Source of the DNA: a virus | IMG/VR virus record: IMGVR_UViG_3300030102_000150 | Span: 1-40,990 of that record | Direction: 5' to 3' (one strand) | DNA: 40,990 nucleotides | Shown here: piece after piece, positions 21,839 through 32,118 of the stretch | Position numbering within the stretch: the stretch's first letter is position 1 | Layout of the letters: each line of letters begins with the position of its first letter | Notes under the pieces: model-generated | The model's database searches: none | The model's input: only the letters and a program-made list of their open reading frames with translations | What the model was told of the DNA's origin: nothing | Position numbers and translations under genes: made by a program

Positions 21839-23978
21839 TACATTTGTAAAAGGTTTGATTACTGAGGCAGGTGAGTTAACGTTTCCACCAGATGCTTCAG
21901 TAGATGAACTTAACTGTGACCTTAGACGTGACGGTTCAAGACGTAGACGTAAAGGTGCAGCTAAAGAAACTAACCACGTACTATCTAGCTTTACAGTAGC
22001 TGATTCAGAAGTTACTGCAACAGGATCATGGTTGAATGTTGGCGGTGAGTCAGGTAAAGAGTTTCTAGTATTCCAGAAAGGTGCTACACTATACTTCTTT
22101 AATAAGTCTGATGTGCCCTTTTCAGCTAATATAGAAACAGCTACGGTTAATTTAGCAACATATGAAGTATCAGGGGGTGTTGGTGCATCTAACGCTAAGT
22201 GTAGTTTTACTTCACTAAAAGGTGCATTAATTGTAGTATCTGAAGCTATTGACCCTATCTATGTAGAGTACGATAATGTAGCTGAGACTGCTACAGTAAA
22301 TCAGATAAGCTTTCGTACTCGTGACTTTGAATGGCAAGGTAACACAACAGATTACGATGAGTCTAAGTCTAGTCCATCAATTCAAAGACAGTACGATACA
22401 GAAAATGCAGGATGGGTTGCACCTAACGGTGACACTGCTCTAAGTGCGTATCAATCAGCTAATTCTAATAAACACCCACCTCTTACACATGCTTGGTATG
22501 CAGGTAAAGACTCTACTGGTGCTTTTGATGCGGCTGAGTGGGCAAAGGTCTACACAGGTAACAGCCTTACAGGTAACGGTCACTACATACTAGACTTCTT
22601 CAGTAAAGATCGTTCTACTGCTTCAGGTATATCTGGACTCACAACAGAAGTAGAATCAAGTAGATTTAAAACTGTAGCTAACTTCGCAGGACGTGCTTTC
22701 TATGCAGGTCTAAACAGTAGTAAGAACTCTGATGTAATATTGTTTAGTCAATTAATAGATGACTTCTATCAACTAGGTGAGTGCTTACAAAGGAATGATC
22801 CTACATCAGAACAGATTAGTGATCTTCTAGCTACAGACGGTGGTACAATAAGAATATCTGGTGCTGTTGGTATCAAAGTACTTTACGTTATCGATGCTAG
22901 TTTGTATGTCTTTGCTGAGAATGGTGTGTGGCGTATTGAAGGTATCGATGGTGTCTTTAGTCCTACAGCATTCGCAGTTAAAAAAATTACTGATGTCGGT
23001 ATCGTAGATGCAGGTAGTTTCGTAGTAGCTGATGGCTCTCCTATTTGGTGGAGTAAGAACGGAATACACACTTTACAGTTTGACTCTACAAGTGGTAGAC
23101 CAGTAGAAAATAATCTAACTATAGGAACTATACAAAAATACTGGGATGAAGTTCCTACTGCATCTAAGACTAAACTAATATCTACCTTTGATCCTATAAA
23201 CAAACGTGCTTATTGGTCATGGCCTAAACAGGGTGAAACCGTAGAATCTAAAGTAAACCACATTCTTGTTTTAGATGTAGCTTTGAGAGCTTTCTATCCT
23301 TGGTATGTAGAAGACGAAACAGGTACTACAGATTCAATTATAGGTATTGAGTTCTTTTCTGGATTTGGTGCGGCTGCTTCTACTTTAGATGTGGTTACAA
23401 CAAACGGAGATGATGTAATAACTTCTGCAGGAGATGATGTTGTATCTATTCAAACCGCTGCAGTAGCTACAGGATTACCTGCAATCATCTTGATTATACG
23501 AGATGGCGATACAAACAAAATGACTATGGGTTCCTTCACTGAAGATAACTTCTTAGATTGGGGAACTACAAACTATAGTTCTTTTGCTGAAGCAGGTTAT
23601 GACTTTATGGGTGACTTACTTCTAAGAAAAAATGCACCTTACGTTACCACGTACATGAGACTAACAGAATCTGCATGGGAAGGTAACGAAACAGATGGAT
23701 ATGCTCCAAACAATCCATCTTCAATGTTGGTATCTGCTTTCTGGGATTTCAAGAACATTTCATCTAGTACTGCACAACAAGCATATAGATTGAAGTCAAT
23801 ACCAATAGTTGATTCTAATAACTTATTAAACTTCGACTACCCTGATTCTGTCATTACAACAAGAATGAAAGTAAGGGGTAGAGGAAGATCAATGCGTATA
23901 AAGTTTGAAAGCGAACAAGGCAAAGACTTTATACTTCTAGGTTACTCCGTTTTAAGTGGACGTAACAACGCACATTAA
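21807..23978 (+). CDS. Tail tubular protein B (T7 gp12-like nozzle)
   Basis: At 723 residues this is close to T7 gp12 (about 794), which forms the tail nozzle. The N-terminus MPQSLTQRVVNTFVKGLITE, followed by DASVDELNCDLRRDGSRRRR, is typical for the family. The body is strand-rich, fitting a nozzle beta-propeller (ALYVFAENGVWRIEG-type blades, SPIWWSKNGIHTLQF). ATG at 21807 is chosen by this family-like start; an in-frame ATG at 21774 lies deep in the previous gene. Order relative to the gp11-like gene matches T7. Confidence 0.88.
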   Translation: MPQSLTQRVVNTFVKGLITEAGELTFPPDASVDELNCDLRRDGSRRRRKGAAKETNHVLSSFTVADSEVTATGSWLNVGGESGKEFLVFQKGATLYFFNKSDVPFSANIETATVNLATYEVSGGVGASNAKCSFTSLKGALIVVSEAIDPIYVEYDNVAETATVNQISFRTRDFEWQGNTTDYDESKSSPSIQRQYDTENAGWVAPNGDTALSAYQSANSNKHPPLTHAWYAGKDSTGAFDAAEWAKVYTGNSLTGNGHYILDFFSKDRSTASGISGLTTEVESSRFKTVANFAGRAFYAGLNSSKNSDVILFSQLIDDFYQLGECLQRNDPTSEQISDLLATDGGTIRISGAVGIKVLYVIDASLYVFAENGVWRIEGIDGVFSPTAFAVKKITDVGIVDAGSFVVADGSPIWWSKNGIHTLQFDSTSGRPVENNLTIGTIQKYWDEVPTASKTKLISTFDPINKRAYWSWPKQGETVESKVNHILVLDVALRAFYPWYVEDETGTTDSIIGIEFFSGFGAAASTLDVVTTNGDDVITSAGDDVVSIQTAAVATGLPAIILIIRDGDTNKMTMGSFTEDNFLDWGTTNYSSFAEAGYDFMGDLLLRKNAPYVTTYMRLTESAWEGNETDGYAPNNPSSMLVSAFWDFKNISSSTAQQAYRLKSIPIVDSNNLLNFDYPDSVITTRMKVRGRGRSMRIKFESEQGKDFILLGYSVLSGRNNAH

Positions 23979-23989
23979 CAGGAGACTAA

Positions 23990-24448
23990 ATGTCTTATAC
24001 AATACGTGACGCTAACCATAGCGATACTTTAGATATTATTCTTACGGTAAAACAATTCTGTAAAGAAATACCTCATAAAGCTTGGAGTAAAGTTAACTCA
24101 ACAAAAGTTAATCAACTTGTAACAGACTTGATAAATATAGAAGGTGGCTTTGTTAAAATAGTTATTCACGAAGGTGAAATTGTAGGATGTCTTATTGCTA
24201 TGGCATCTGAACTTCCAGTAAATGACTTTATAGTAAGTCAAGAGTTAATGTTTTGGTTAGACCCAAATCATCGTAACGGAAAAACTTCTCTTAAATTAAT
24301 TGATAGCTACGTAGAATGGGCTAAAAATCTAGGATGTAGTTTTGTAAGGTTGTCTAGTATTGATCAGATATTAGGTGGAAAAGCAGGTATTCTGTTTAAA
24401 AGAAAAGGTTTCAAGGAAGTAGAAACCGCATACATAAAGGAATTATAA
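23990..24448 (+). CDS. GNAT-family acetyltransferase-like protein at gene 13 position
   Basis: The 152-residue protein shows a GNAT outline: MSYTIRDANHSDTLDIILTV at the start, a central strand ending IVGCLIAMAS, the motif A region (ELMFWLDPNHRNGKTSLKLI, with HRNGKTS standing in for the acetyl-CoA loop RxxGxG/A), and a C-terminal ILFKRKGFKEVETAYIK. It lies between the tail nozzle gene and the gp14-like gene, exactly where T7 has gene 13. It may be an active acyltransferase or a structural derivative. Confidence 0.78.
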   Translation: MSYTIRDANHSDTLDIILTVKQFCKEIPHKAWSKVNSTKVNQLVTDLINIEGGFVKIVIHEGEIVGCLIAMASELPVNDFIVSQELMFWLDPNHRNGKTSLKLIDSYVEWAKNLGCSFVRLSSIDQILGGKAGILFKRKGFKEVETAYIKEL

Positions 24449-24449
24449 T

Positions 24450-25157
24450 ATGGCTCTTTTTACTCTTTTAGGTGCTGCTGCAGGAGCCGCTGTAGGTGCG
24501 GTAGCAATAGGAGGTACTGCTGCAGTTGTAGGGGGTGCTGTTTTAGGAGCAGTTGCAGGAACAGTTGTAGGAAATAAAATAAGTAATGCTCAAGATGCAG
24601 CGGCTGCAGCTACTGCTCAAGCAGAAGAGCAGATAGGCGTTATAACAGATAAACAAGAGGAAATTATAGGTGTTACTGAACAGGTAACAGGACTGCAATC
24701 ACAACAGATAGCAATACAGAAACAGATAGCTGAGGATAGACAGGAACAAGAAAGACTTGCTGTACTTAGGCAACGTAGACAAGCTATACGAGAGGCTCAA
24801 ATAGTACGAGCGAGACAAACAAATATAGCTTCTGCTATGGGTGCTGTAGGTTCAGCCGTATCTGGCGGTGCTGCATCTATTGGTTCTCAACTATCATCTG
24901 CTTTAGGCTACTCAACACAGCAATCAGGTCTGTCTGAAGAGATACTTCAAGGACAACAAAGAGGCATGGACTTACAATCTGAAATAAACACACTTTACGG
25001 TAAAGCTAACGTTCTTCAAACAGAAGCTAATATTGCAGCTACAAAAGCAGGTATGTTCAGTTCTAGAGCAGGACTGTTTTCACAGCAAGCAAGTAGCTAT
25101 ATGGGATTGTTTACTAACTTTATGAACGTAGGTTCAAGTATGATACCATACATATAA
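24450..25157 (+). CDS. Internal virion protein (T7 gp14-like)
   Basis: The first 45 residues are Ala/Gly/Val-rich and membrane-like (LGAAAGAAVGAVAIGGTAAV), then a long helical Gln/Glu/Ala-rich region (GVTEQVTGLQSQQIAIQKQI, AVLRQRRQAIREAQIVRA) and another Gly/Ser-rich stretch. T7 gp14 has the same size (about 196) and is ejected to form a channel in the outer membrane. Position before the two large internal proteins supports the call. Confidence 0.78.
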   Translation: MALFTLLGAAAGAAVGAVAIGGTAAVVGGAVLGAVAGTVVGNKISNAQDAAAAATAQAEEQIGVITDKQEEIIGVTEQVTGLQSQQIAIQKQIAEDRQEQERLAVLRQRRQAIREAQIVRARQTNIASAMGAVGSAVSGGAASIGSQLSSALGYSTQQSGLSEEILQGQQRGMDLQSEINTLYGKANVLQTEANIAATKAGMFSSRAGLFSQQASSYMGLFTNFMNVGSSMIPYI

Positions 25158-25168
25158 GGACTTATTAA

Positions 25169-28100
25169 ATGGAATTACAACAGCCTATCGACTACACTGA
25201 AGATAGTATGACTCCTATCGATGAGGAGCTTCCTGAAGTAGTTACTCAAGAAGATACTGATCAAAGCATACAAGAAGCATTTATGGCTACAGGTCAGGAT
25301 GTTGCTCCTTCAGAAGCTAAAGAGATGTTGTTTAAGAGTGCTAATCCTATAGAAGCTTTGATTCGAGATAAGTTCTACACTGAGGAAATGCAAGCTGAAG
25401 AACTCGAAAAAGCATACAAGAGTGCTGAGTTAAAGTCAAATGACTTCTTTGAAAACCCTGATTTCTTTTATGAGCAAGCTAAAGGATTTTCTAAAGATGA
25501 TGTAGATGCTTTAGACATACGTGCTGCTATCAACTCAAGAATAGAACAGAGAATTTTACAAGACTTGATTGATAGAGAGTCGGATGTTCTTTTTCCTACA
25601 CTTGACACTATACTAGACTTCGGTGCATATGTTCTTAGAGAATCTACTATAGGAATACCTGAAAACTTAACTGATCGAACTGAACGATTAGGCACTGAAC
25701 TTGTGTTCAATAAAATGAACATGAAACCTAGTGAGTATAAAGCTTGGTTTCAACAGACAGCCGATGAAATTATGCAGGAAGGTGTTCGTGAAAACGATGC
25801 TAACAAGATTGAATGGTTGAGGAGTGTTGTTGCAAGTAACGGATATGACAAAGATGCAGGTATAAAGAAAGCGTTTGCTCTAGTAGACTTGATAGGTGTA
25901 GGAGAGTTAGCTTCTGTAGGGTTTAAATTAGCACGCACTGCATCAATACCTACTACACGTATTGGACGTATTGCTGAACTTGAAGGACCAGAACAAGCTG
26001 CTAGAATTGGTGAAGGTATTGCTGTTCGTAATCTTGATCCAGAAGTAAACGCTGATCTTGGACCTAGAGTTGTTAACCCACACCCACCTAAAGTGGCTAC
26101 GCCTGAAGGTTGGTACTCTCGTGCTCTAAGAGAGAATCAACTAGCAGATGAAATAGCTACTATCTACAAGAGTGGAGCTATGGGCCGTATTGTAGATCAG
26201 GATACTATACGAGCATCTGTATCTTCAACAGTATCTAAGTTCAGACAACGAGTTGACAATCCTGTATACAAGTCAGACTTAGAAGAAACAGGATTCGGAA
26301 ACTACACAGTCAACATACAACTAGGTAAAACTACTGATGGCACACCTTACAAGCCAACGCCAAGAGGTGAACCGTCTGCAGGTGTCAATCGTTTAGCTGA
26401 GAATACAGGCGGTGAGGTAGTTCCAGTTAAAAACTCTGCAGGTGAGTTACAGGGGTACGTTGTTCAGTTCAGAGAAAACATAGATTTATCTAAAGAAGTA
26501 GCTGCTATAGACGCTGACGAACTTCTCAAGATGGAACGTGGCGTAGTTAGGAATACTCTAGGTAGAGTGTTCGGTAATACTCTTATGGGTTCTACTGCTT
26601 TACGTGGTGTTGACAGATTAACTACACTAGCTCAAATGGGTGAGTCTGCTCAGTCTGCAGTAAAAGGTGTATTCCAGAAAGAAGCAAAGAAGATAAATGC
26701 TCTTGGCCCCAGTGATCGTGCAACACTGTCTTCTATTGTAGGTAAACTACGGGATGATCCAGTAGAGGCTGTCAGACGTGGATGGTACAGTGAAGAAGAG
26801 TTTGCTGTACGGTATGCAGAACTAACAGGAAAGCAACCAAGTCAGAAAGTTATAGATGCTTACGATGCAGAGGTTGCTATATCTAATACTGCAGCCGTTA
26901 TTCGTGCTAACAACATCATGCGTACTTATGTACAGAAGGGATACCGCGCAGTAGAAATGCCTGACGGTATTCGTGTACCTGCAAAGACTACATCTACAGC
27001 TAAGATAGAAGCAGATGAGTACATCCTAGACTTAAATGATAATGTTCGTCTTTACAAGAATGAGATAGATGCAGGGTTTGACGTATGGAAACTAGATCGT
27101 GATGATCTTGGAGTACGTTACGTAACTAAACCAAGAAAAGTTGACGCACTAGAGCCACAAGACGTTATGGGTTTCAACGCAGGTGGTCCTCGAACTAACC
27201 CTAATGCTAACTACTTTGTAGTATTAGGCCGTGAAGGTAAGTTCCCTAAATCCTTGTTGACAACATTTACTGAGGCTGATGCAAAGCTTGCAAGAGATCA
27301 ATTAACAGCTTTACAAAATGCACTAAGAGATGCACCTGAAACTGTTGATGATGTCTTAACTGCTAATAACGATTGGAATCCTACGATTACTAATCTAGAT
27401 GAGCTACGTAAATTCTCAGATGAAAACAACTGGGATTTAGATGAAGGTATTATTGCCTACAAAGAACGTAATTCATTCGTACAAGACGTAGATGCTGATG
27501 ATGCTACATACAGAATGGCATTCTCTGACTATGTAGAAAAAGAAGCATCACGGCAAGACAGAGTTTTACCTGAGTTCGGTGGTAAGAAAACGTACAACGT
27601 TGATCCTATGGATACCATAACTCAACAGTTCGGAACAGCCGTACAAGAGTTAGCTAATCACGCATACACATACAATGCTATGGTAGGTTGGGTAAAGAGA
27701 GCACAGAAAGCAGGAGTCAATTGGCTTCCTGAAGGTGTGTCACCAAATGATTATCGTACACTGTTTATGGATGCAAAGATAACAGGTAATACTGCATTTG
27801 ATAGACGTATGAAAGAGATACGTGATATTGAGATGAGACGTATGGGTGTCAAGAGTGCAGCCGTACAAACAATGGAAGACTTAGGAAGACAAGCTTCTGA
27901 GTATGTGTTCCAAAAGACTCACATACCTACACGTCTAGGTGATCCAAGTAATGCTCTACTTAACATTGGTTTTCAGTCTGCCTTTGGTTTCTTGAACGTA
28001 TCTCAAGCTTTTGTACAAGGTTCTCACGCTGCTACAATCATGGCTATTTCTCCGAAGCATGGTTTTCGTGGATCAAGTATGGCTTTGACTATGCGTAGTC

Positions 28101-29500
28101 TGTATCACAAGTCTCCTGAAGTAGTAGACTTAGGTGTTCAACGTCTATCTAAGTACTACAACATGCCAGAAGATGAGATAAAAGAGATCATAGAATATGT
28201 TCGTACATCTGGACGTGAAGTAGTTGATGCTGAAGCAATCGAACAAGGCACTGGTGTATCATATGGTATCTCTGGTTTCCAAGGAGAAAGCTACAAACCA
28301 TCACTGTTACGTAAAGCTTGGCTATCTACAAAGAAAACTGCACGTCAAGGTATGGACTTAGGTTTGATACCTTTCAACCAAGGTGAACGATTAGGAAGAC
28401 TTACTGGTACGTACACTGCTATACTAGAGTTTAAGGCTAAGAATCCTGGAGTATCTATCCTAAGTGATCGTGCTCGTATGTGGATTAGTAGACGTGATCA
28501 AGATTTAACATTCAACATGACTGCAGTAGGCAGACCTCAGATTCAAAGTGGTCTAATGCGAGTTCCTACACAGTGGTTATCTCATACATTCAGAGCTATG
28601 GAATCTGTGTTTGTAGGACGTAACTTTACTAAAGCAGAACGAGTACGAATGTTTGGAATGTTGATGCCTTTCTATGGTACTGCAGGTTTCGGTCTTACTC
28701 ATGCAGCCGACTCTCTAGCAGACTACTTCGGTATAGAGGTTAACAGTAATACGTTTACATTCTTGAAGTATGGTGTGATTGATGGGCTTACTGACTACCT
28801 CATGGAAGACACAGACGGTAGAGTTGGTACAGGATTAGCAGGTAGACTAGCTCCTGCAGGTGCTGTTGTAGAGACATATCGTAAGATCAAAGAAGGTCAG
28901 TTCATTGAAGTTATAGGTGGCCCTTCAGGTGATATTACAGGTGGTATCGTAGACGCATTCATGGAAGCATACTCATCTCTAAGAGATAATCGTGGAACTA
29001 TGCTAAGTGATGATGTCATTAAGATTCTAAGACAGCCATCAGGTCTAGATAACATTGCTAAAGCTTACGGTATCTTTAATAACGGTATTTATCGTAGTAA
29101 GAATGGTATAACAATTCCAGGAGAAATGGGTACAACAGAAGGTATCTTACAGTTACTTGGTATAGGTAGCTTGAAACAGGCTGAGTGGTATGATACTCGA
29201 AGAACTATGTTCACAAGTAACAAGAAACTAACTAAGTTCCGTAAAGAAATAAACAGTGAAGCTAACTACGCTTTTGATTTACTACAAGGTGACACTGCAG
29301 ATAAAGAGAAAGCATTCAAGTTGTTTAATGAATTGAAGGTAAAGATTGACATGAGTGGGTTTTCTCCTGAGATTCAGACATCTTTAAGAAAAAGTATGAA
29401 TCGTAGACTCGATGATCAGTTCTTTAATGTATACGAAAATCTACTAAGATCAGATCAAGACGCTGAAGCAGAACGCCTCAGATCAGTACTAGGAAGGTAA
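25169..29500 (+). CDS. Giant internal virion protein (1443 aa)
   Basis: This is the largest protein in the genome, mostly soluble and helical with an acidic N-terminus (MELQQPIDYTEDSMTPIDEE). Segments near residue 930 (LLNIGFQSAFGFLNVSQAFV) and near 1165 (MLMPFYGTAGFGLTHAADSL) are hydrophobic enough for membrane insertion. Length and place match T7 gp16 (about 1318), which is ejected into the cell envelope with the DNA. No transglycosylase motif is visible here; it lies in the next gene. AAGGA precedes the ATG by 8 bases. Confidence 0.83.
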   Translation: MELQQPIDYTEDSMTPIDEELPEVVTQEDTDQSIQEAFMATGQDVAPSEAKEMLFKSANPIEALIRDKFYTEEMQAEELEKAYKSAELKSNDFFENPDFFYEQAKGFSKDDVDALDIRAAINSRIEQRILQDLIDRESDVLFPTLDTILDFGAYVLRESTIGIPENLTDRTERLGTELVFNKMNMKPSEYKAWFQQTADEIMQEGVRENDANKIEWLRSVVASNGYDKDAGIKKAFALVDLIGVGELASVGFKLARTASIPTTRIGRIAELEGPEQAARIGEGIAVRNLDPEVNADLGPRVVNPHPPKVATPEGWYSRALRENQLADEIATIYKSGAMGRIVDQDTIRASVSSTVSKFRQRVDNPVYKSDLEETGFGNYTVNIQLGKTTDGTPYKPTPRGEPSAGVNRLAENTGGEVVPVKNSAGELQGYVVQFRENIDLSKEVAAIDADELLKMERGVVRNTLGRVFGNTLMGSTALRGVDRLTTLAQMGESAQSAVKGVFQKEAKKINALGPSDRATLSSIVGKLRDDPVEAVRRGWYSEEEFAVRYAELTGKQPSQKVIDAYDAEVAISNTAAVIRANNIMRTYVQKGYRAVEMPDGIRVPAKTTSTAKIEADEYILDLNDNVRLYKNEIDAGFDVWKLDRDDLGVRYVTKPRKVDALEPQDVMGFNAGGPRTNPNANYFVVLGREGKFPKSLLTTFTEADAKLARDQLTALQNALRDAPETVDDVLTANNDWNPTITNLDELRKFSDENNWDLDEGIIAYKERNSFVQDVDADDATYRMAFSDYVEKEASRQDRVLPEFGGKKTYNVDPMDTITQQFGTAVQELANHAYTYNAMVGWVKRAQKAGVNWLPEGVSPNDYRTLFMDAKITGNTAFDRRMKEIRDIEMRRMGVKSAAVQTMEDLGRQASEYVFQKTHIPTRLGDPSNALLNIGFQSAFGFLNVSQAFVQGSHAATIMAISPKHGFRGSSMALTMRSLYHKSPEVVDLGVQRLSKYYNMPEDEIKEIIEYVRTSGREVVDAEAIEQGTGVSYGISGFQGESYKPSLLRKAWLSTKKTARQGMDLGLIPFNQGERLGRLTGTYTAILEFKAKNPGVSILSDRARMWISRRDQDLTFNMTAVGRPQIQSGLMRVPTQWLSHTFRAMESVFVGRNFTKAERVRMFGMLMPFYGTAGFGLTHAADSLADYFGIEVNSNTFTFLKYGVIDGLTDYLMEDTDGRVGTGLAGRLAPAGAVVETYRKIKEGQFIEVIGGPSGDITGGIVDAFMEAYSSLRDNRGTMLSDDVIKILRQPSGLDNIAKAYGIFNNGIYRSKNGITIPGEMGTTEGILQLLGIGSLKQAEWYDTRRTMFTSNKKLTKFRKEINSEANYAFDLLQGDTADKEKAFKLFNELKVKIDMSGFSPEIQTSLRKSMNRRLDDQFFNVYENLLRSDQDAEAERLRSVLGR

Positions 29501-29504
29501 AGGA

Positions 29505-32117
29505 ATGGCAGATATATTCGCACCTAAAACATCTTTTAATATCGGGTATGAGCGTGTAGTCTCTCAACCTGTAGAAGATAAAAGAGGTGAGACGCAAGCT
29601 AAGTTTCAGGCTATGGCTAATCAAGTCCAAGCTTCAGCTATACGAGCACAGACTCAGGTTGAACGTGCCAAGATGGGTGCAGAAAATGCAATGATTCAAG
29701 GCTACGGAAACCTAGCTATATCTGCATTGAAGTTTGGTGCAGGTTATGGACGCCAATATCAGAAGGGTGTGATTTCTGGTGCTGCAGGTGAATGGCTTGA
29801 TTCAATGGTAAAGGCCCAAGACTTACGTGATCAAGGTCAAGTAAACGAAGCTAGTATGTTCGAAAGAAAATCTACTAGAGCAGCCGTAGGTGCAGGTGTT
29901 GATTTAGATAAGTATAAGACAGAGTATGAGGCTATCACTGGCAGACCTATGGAGTATGTAGGTCAAACTCGTGAGCAACAAGTATTCGAGATGATGAAGA
30001 GTGATAAGAACTACCAAATGGCATATCTAGCTGCTCAAGGTACTCTTGGACCTAATGCTTCAGAAGAACAATTAACTTCAGCCGCTTTAGCTTCAATACA
30101 AAAACAAGCTATCGCAACTAACACTCTAGCTCTTGTTGGTGCAGGTAATCAACTTGATTGGGAAACTCAAGTAAAAGGCGCATACAACACAACTCTAGAT
30201 CAATTTGATCAGGGTATTGTAGCAGGGTTAATTAGCAGGACTCAAAAAGGTCAACCTATAACTCCAGGAGAGATAGATACTGTTCTTTTACAACATAACC
30301 TTATGTCTCAGAAGTTGATAAAACCTGCTTATGTTTCAGATGAACAATGGAACTCAGTAAAACAGAGACTAGATTTACAGAAAGAGTTCTTGACTACACT
30401 GAAAGCTGCTCGTGATCCTGATAATCTGTTAACTGACATTGTTTCTCAAATGATGCAGAGCGCAGAGTCACCTGAAGATGCTATGGCTGTAGCAGCCGCC
30501 TCTGATCCAAGTAATCTAGCAGCTACTCTAGGTGTCAATATACCAGAAGTTATGAATAAAGTATCTTCAACTGCATTTACAGATAATAACTTCAAGAACA
30601 GAGGTAAGATACTAAATGATTTACAGGAAGTAGATGTAACTCAGCCTGTCAGTGGTAACTCTACTTTCACAATAGATACTGCTCCATCATTTCTAAAAGA
30701 TCACGTCAATGATGATCCTAAAGCTATGCAAAGAAATGTAGAAGCAGGGTTAGAGATGATTAAGAATCTAAAACCTATGGAACTTCAGGGTGAAGGTGCT
30801 ATAAAACAGTTCTACAATGCAACAATGTCTATGGCTGCAGGTATGTTGTCAGATAAACAATTCTACTCTTCAGCTACAATGTCTAAAGTATTCAACAATC
30901 CTAACTTAGAACAGGCTTTAGGTATGGTTGCTGCAGTAGATCGTGAAGCTGCAGATGAAATACGTATATCTTTACGTAGTGTTGCTAACTTACAAAGAAG
31001 AGCATTGCAAGCTAACCTACAAAGTATGGAGAGTGCTTTAGTTGGTGCAGTATGGGATGAGCAAGATCAAACCTACTACATAACTGGTGATCAAGGTAAG
31101 TTTTTAAACAGACCTAACTCTACAATCTCTGGAGAAATGACAGATAAAGGTTTTAAAATATCAGATACTAGTGTGACATTTCCTGAAGGTTACAAAGAAG
31201 CTATAGATAGACGTAAATCTCTTACAATACTTGATCGTGCTATAAATAATTTATCTGTACAAGGTGTAGAAGAAGAGACTACAACAACACAAACTCAGTC
31301 CGTAGAAGGTATAACTTATAAACTTCCTGAAGATGTACAAGCAGATACTGAGTTTTTAAATGAAGTTGCTAGGGTAGCAAACGAGGTTGGAGTTCTTCCT
31401 GATCAACTATTAGCAGTAATAGACTTTGAAACAATAGGGTCTTTCTCTCCTAGTGAAAAGAGTGGGACGTCAAGTGGTACAGGTCTGATTCAATTCTTAG
31501 AAAGAACAGCCAAAGGTTTAGGAACCACTACTTCTGAACTATCTCAAATGAGTCGTGCTGATCAAATGGAATACGTAGGAAAGTACTTAAATAGGTACGA
31601 AGGTGATATAAAGAATACAGGTGATCTTTATATGGCGGTACATTGGCCTAATGGTATAGGTCAGTCTGATGATTATGTTCTTTACAGAAAAGGCTCTAAA
31701 GCATACAGAGCTAACTCAAGTTTAGATACTTCAAAAGATGGTACGGTTACTAGAGGAGAAGCATTAGTAAGACTTAGAGATGTAACCTCTGCTAAGTTTA
31801 CTGACGTACAACAAGTGGCTGAGTCTGCTATAAATAACTCTACTGTTCAGCCACAACCTAGACCTGCACCTATAACTGAAAGTTTAATTCCTGAACCTAG
31901 ACCTGAACTTGCAAACGCAACTCAAGCTCCTTGGTACACGGAAGAAGTAGGAGAGAAGTTCGCTAAGTCAATTAAAGACTCAACAGGACAAACTCTTAAC
32001 TTATCTGATATACTATACTTTGCTACAGAGGAAGAGGCTCAAGCGGCTGTGGACTCTGGAAGATTACAATCAGGAGAGTTTGTTATCATAGGAACAAAGT
32101 ACGTTGAGGTAGAATAA
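29505..32117 (+). CDS. Internal virion protein with lytic transglycosylase domain (870 aa)
   Basis: The N-terminal two thirds are helical and Gln/Ala-rich, like T7 gp15. From about residue 620 a lysozyme-like SLT domain appears: NEVARVANEVGVLPDQLLAV, the catalytic Glu642 in IDFETIGSFSPS, GTGLIQFLERTAKGLGTTT, and YVGKYLNRY. The domain would open peptidoglycan locally during DNA ejection. The C-terminus has Pro-rich linkers (PQPRPAPITESLIPEPRPEL) and a small alpha/beta tail. In T7 this enzyme domain is at the N-terminus of gp16 instead. Confidence 0.88.
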   Translation: MADIFAPKTSFNIGYERVVSQPVEDKRGETQAKFQAMANQVQASAIRAQTQVERAKMGAENAMIQGYGNLAISALKFGAGYGRQYQKGVISGAAGEWLDSMVKAQDLRDQGQVNEASMFERKSTRAAVGAGVDLDKYKTEYEAITGRPMEYVGQTREQQVFEMMKSDKNYQMAYLAAQGTLGPNASEEQLTSAALASIQKQAIATNTLALVGAGNQLDWETQVKGAYNTTLDQFDQGIVAGLISRTQKGQPITPGEIDTVLLQHNLMSQKLIKPAYVSDEQWNSVKQRLDLQKEFLTTLKAARDPDNLLTDIVSQMMQSAESPEDAMAVAAASDPSNLAATLGVNIPEVMNKVSSTAFTDNNFKNRGKILNDLQEVDVTQPVSGNSTFTIDTAPSFLKDHVNDDPKAMQRNVEAGLEMIKNLKPMELQGEGAIKQFYNATMSMAAGMLSDKQFYSSATMSKVFNNPNLEQALGMVAAVDREAADEIRISLRSVANLQRRALQANLQSMESALVGAVWDEQDQTYYITGDQGKFLNRPNSTISGEMTDKGFKISDTSVTFPEGYKEAIDRRKSLTILDRAINNLSVQGVEEETTTTQTQSVEGITYKLPEDVQADTEFLNEVARVANEVGVLPDQLLAVIDFETIGSFSPSEKSGTSSGTGLIQFLERTAKGLGTTTSELSQMSRADQMEYVGKYLNRYEGDIKNTGDLYMAVHWPNGIGQSDDYVLYRKGSKAYRANSSLDTSKDGTVTRGEALVRLRDVTSAKFTDVQQVAESAINNSTVQPQPRPAPITESLIPEPRPELANATQAPWYTEEVGEKFAKSIKDSTGQTLNLSDILYFATEEEAQAAVDSGRLQSGEFVIIGTKYVEVE

Positions 32118-32118
32118 C

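Noticed and set aside
22883-23203. 106-residue antisense frame inside the tail nozzle gene
   Set aside because: Mirror frame of a well-supported structural gene, with no start signal or neighbours on that strand.
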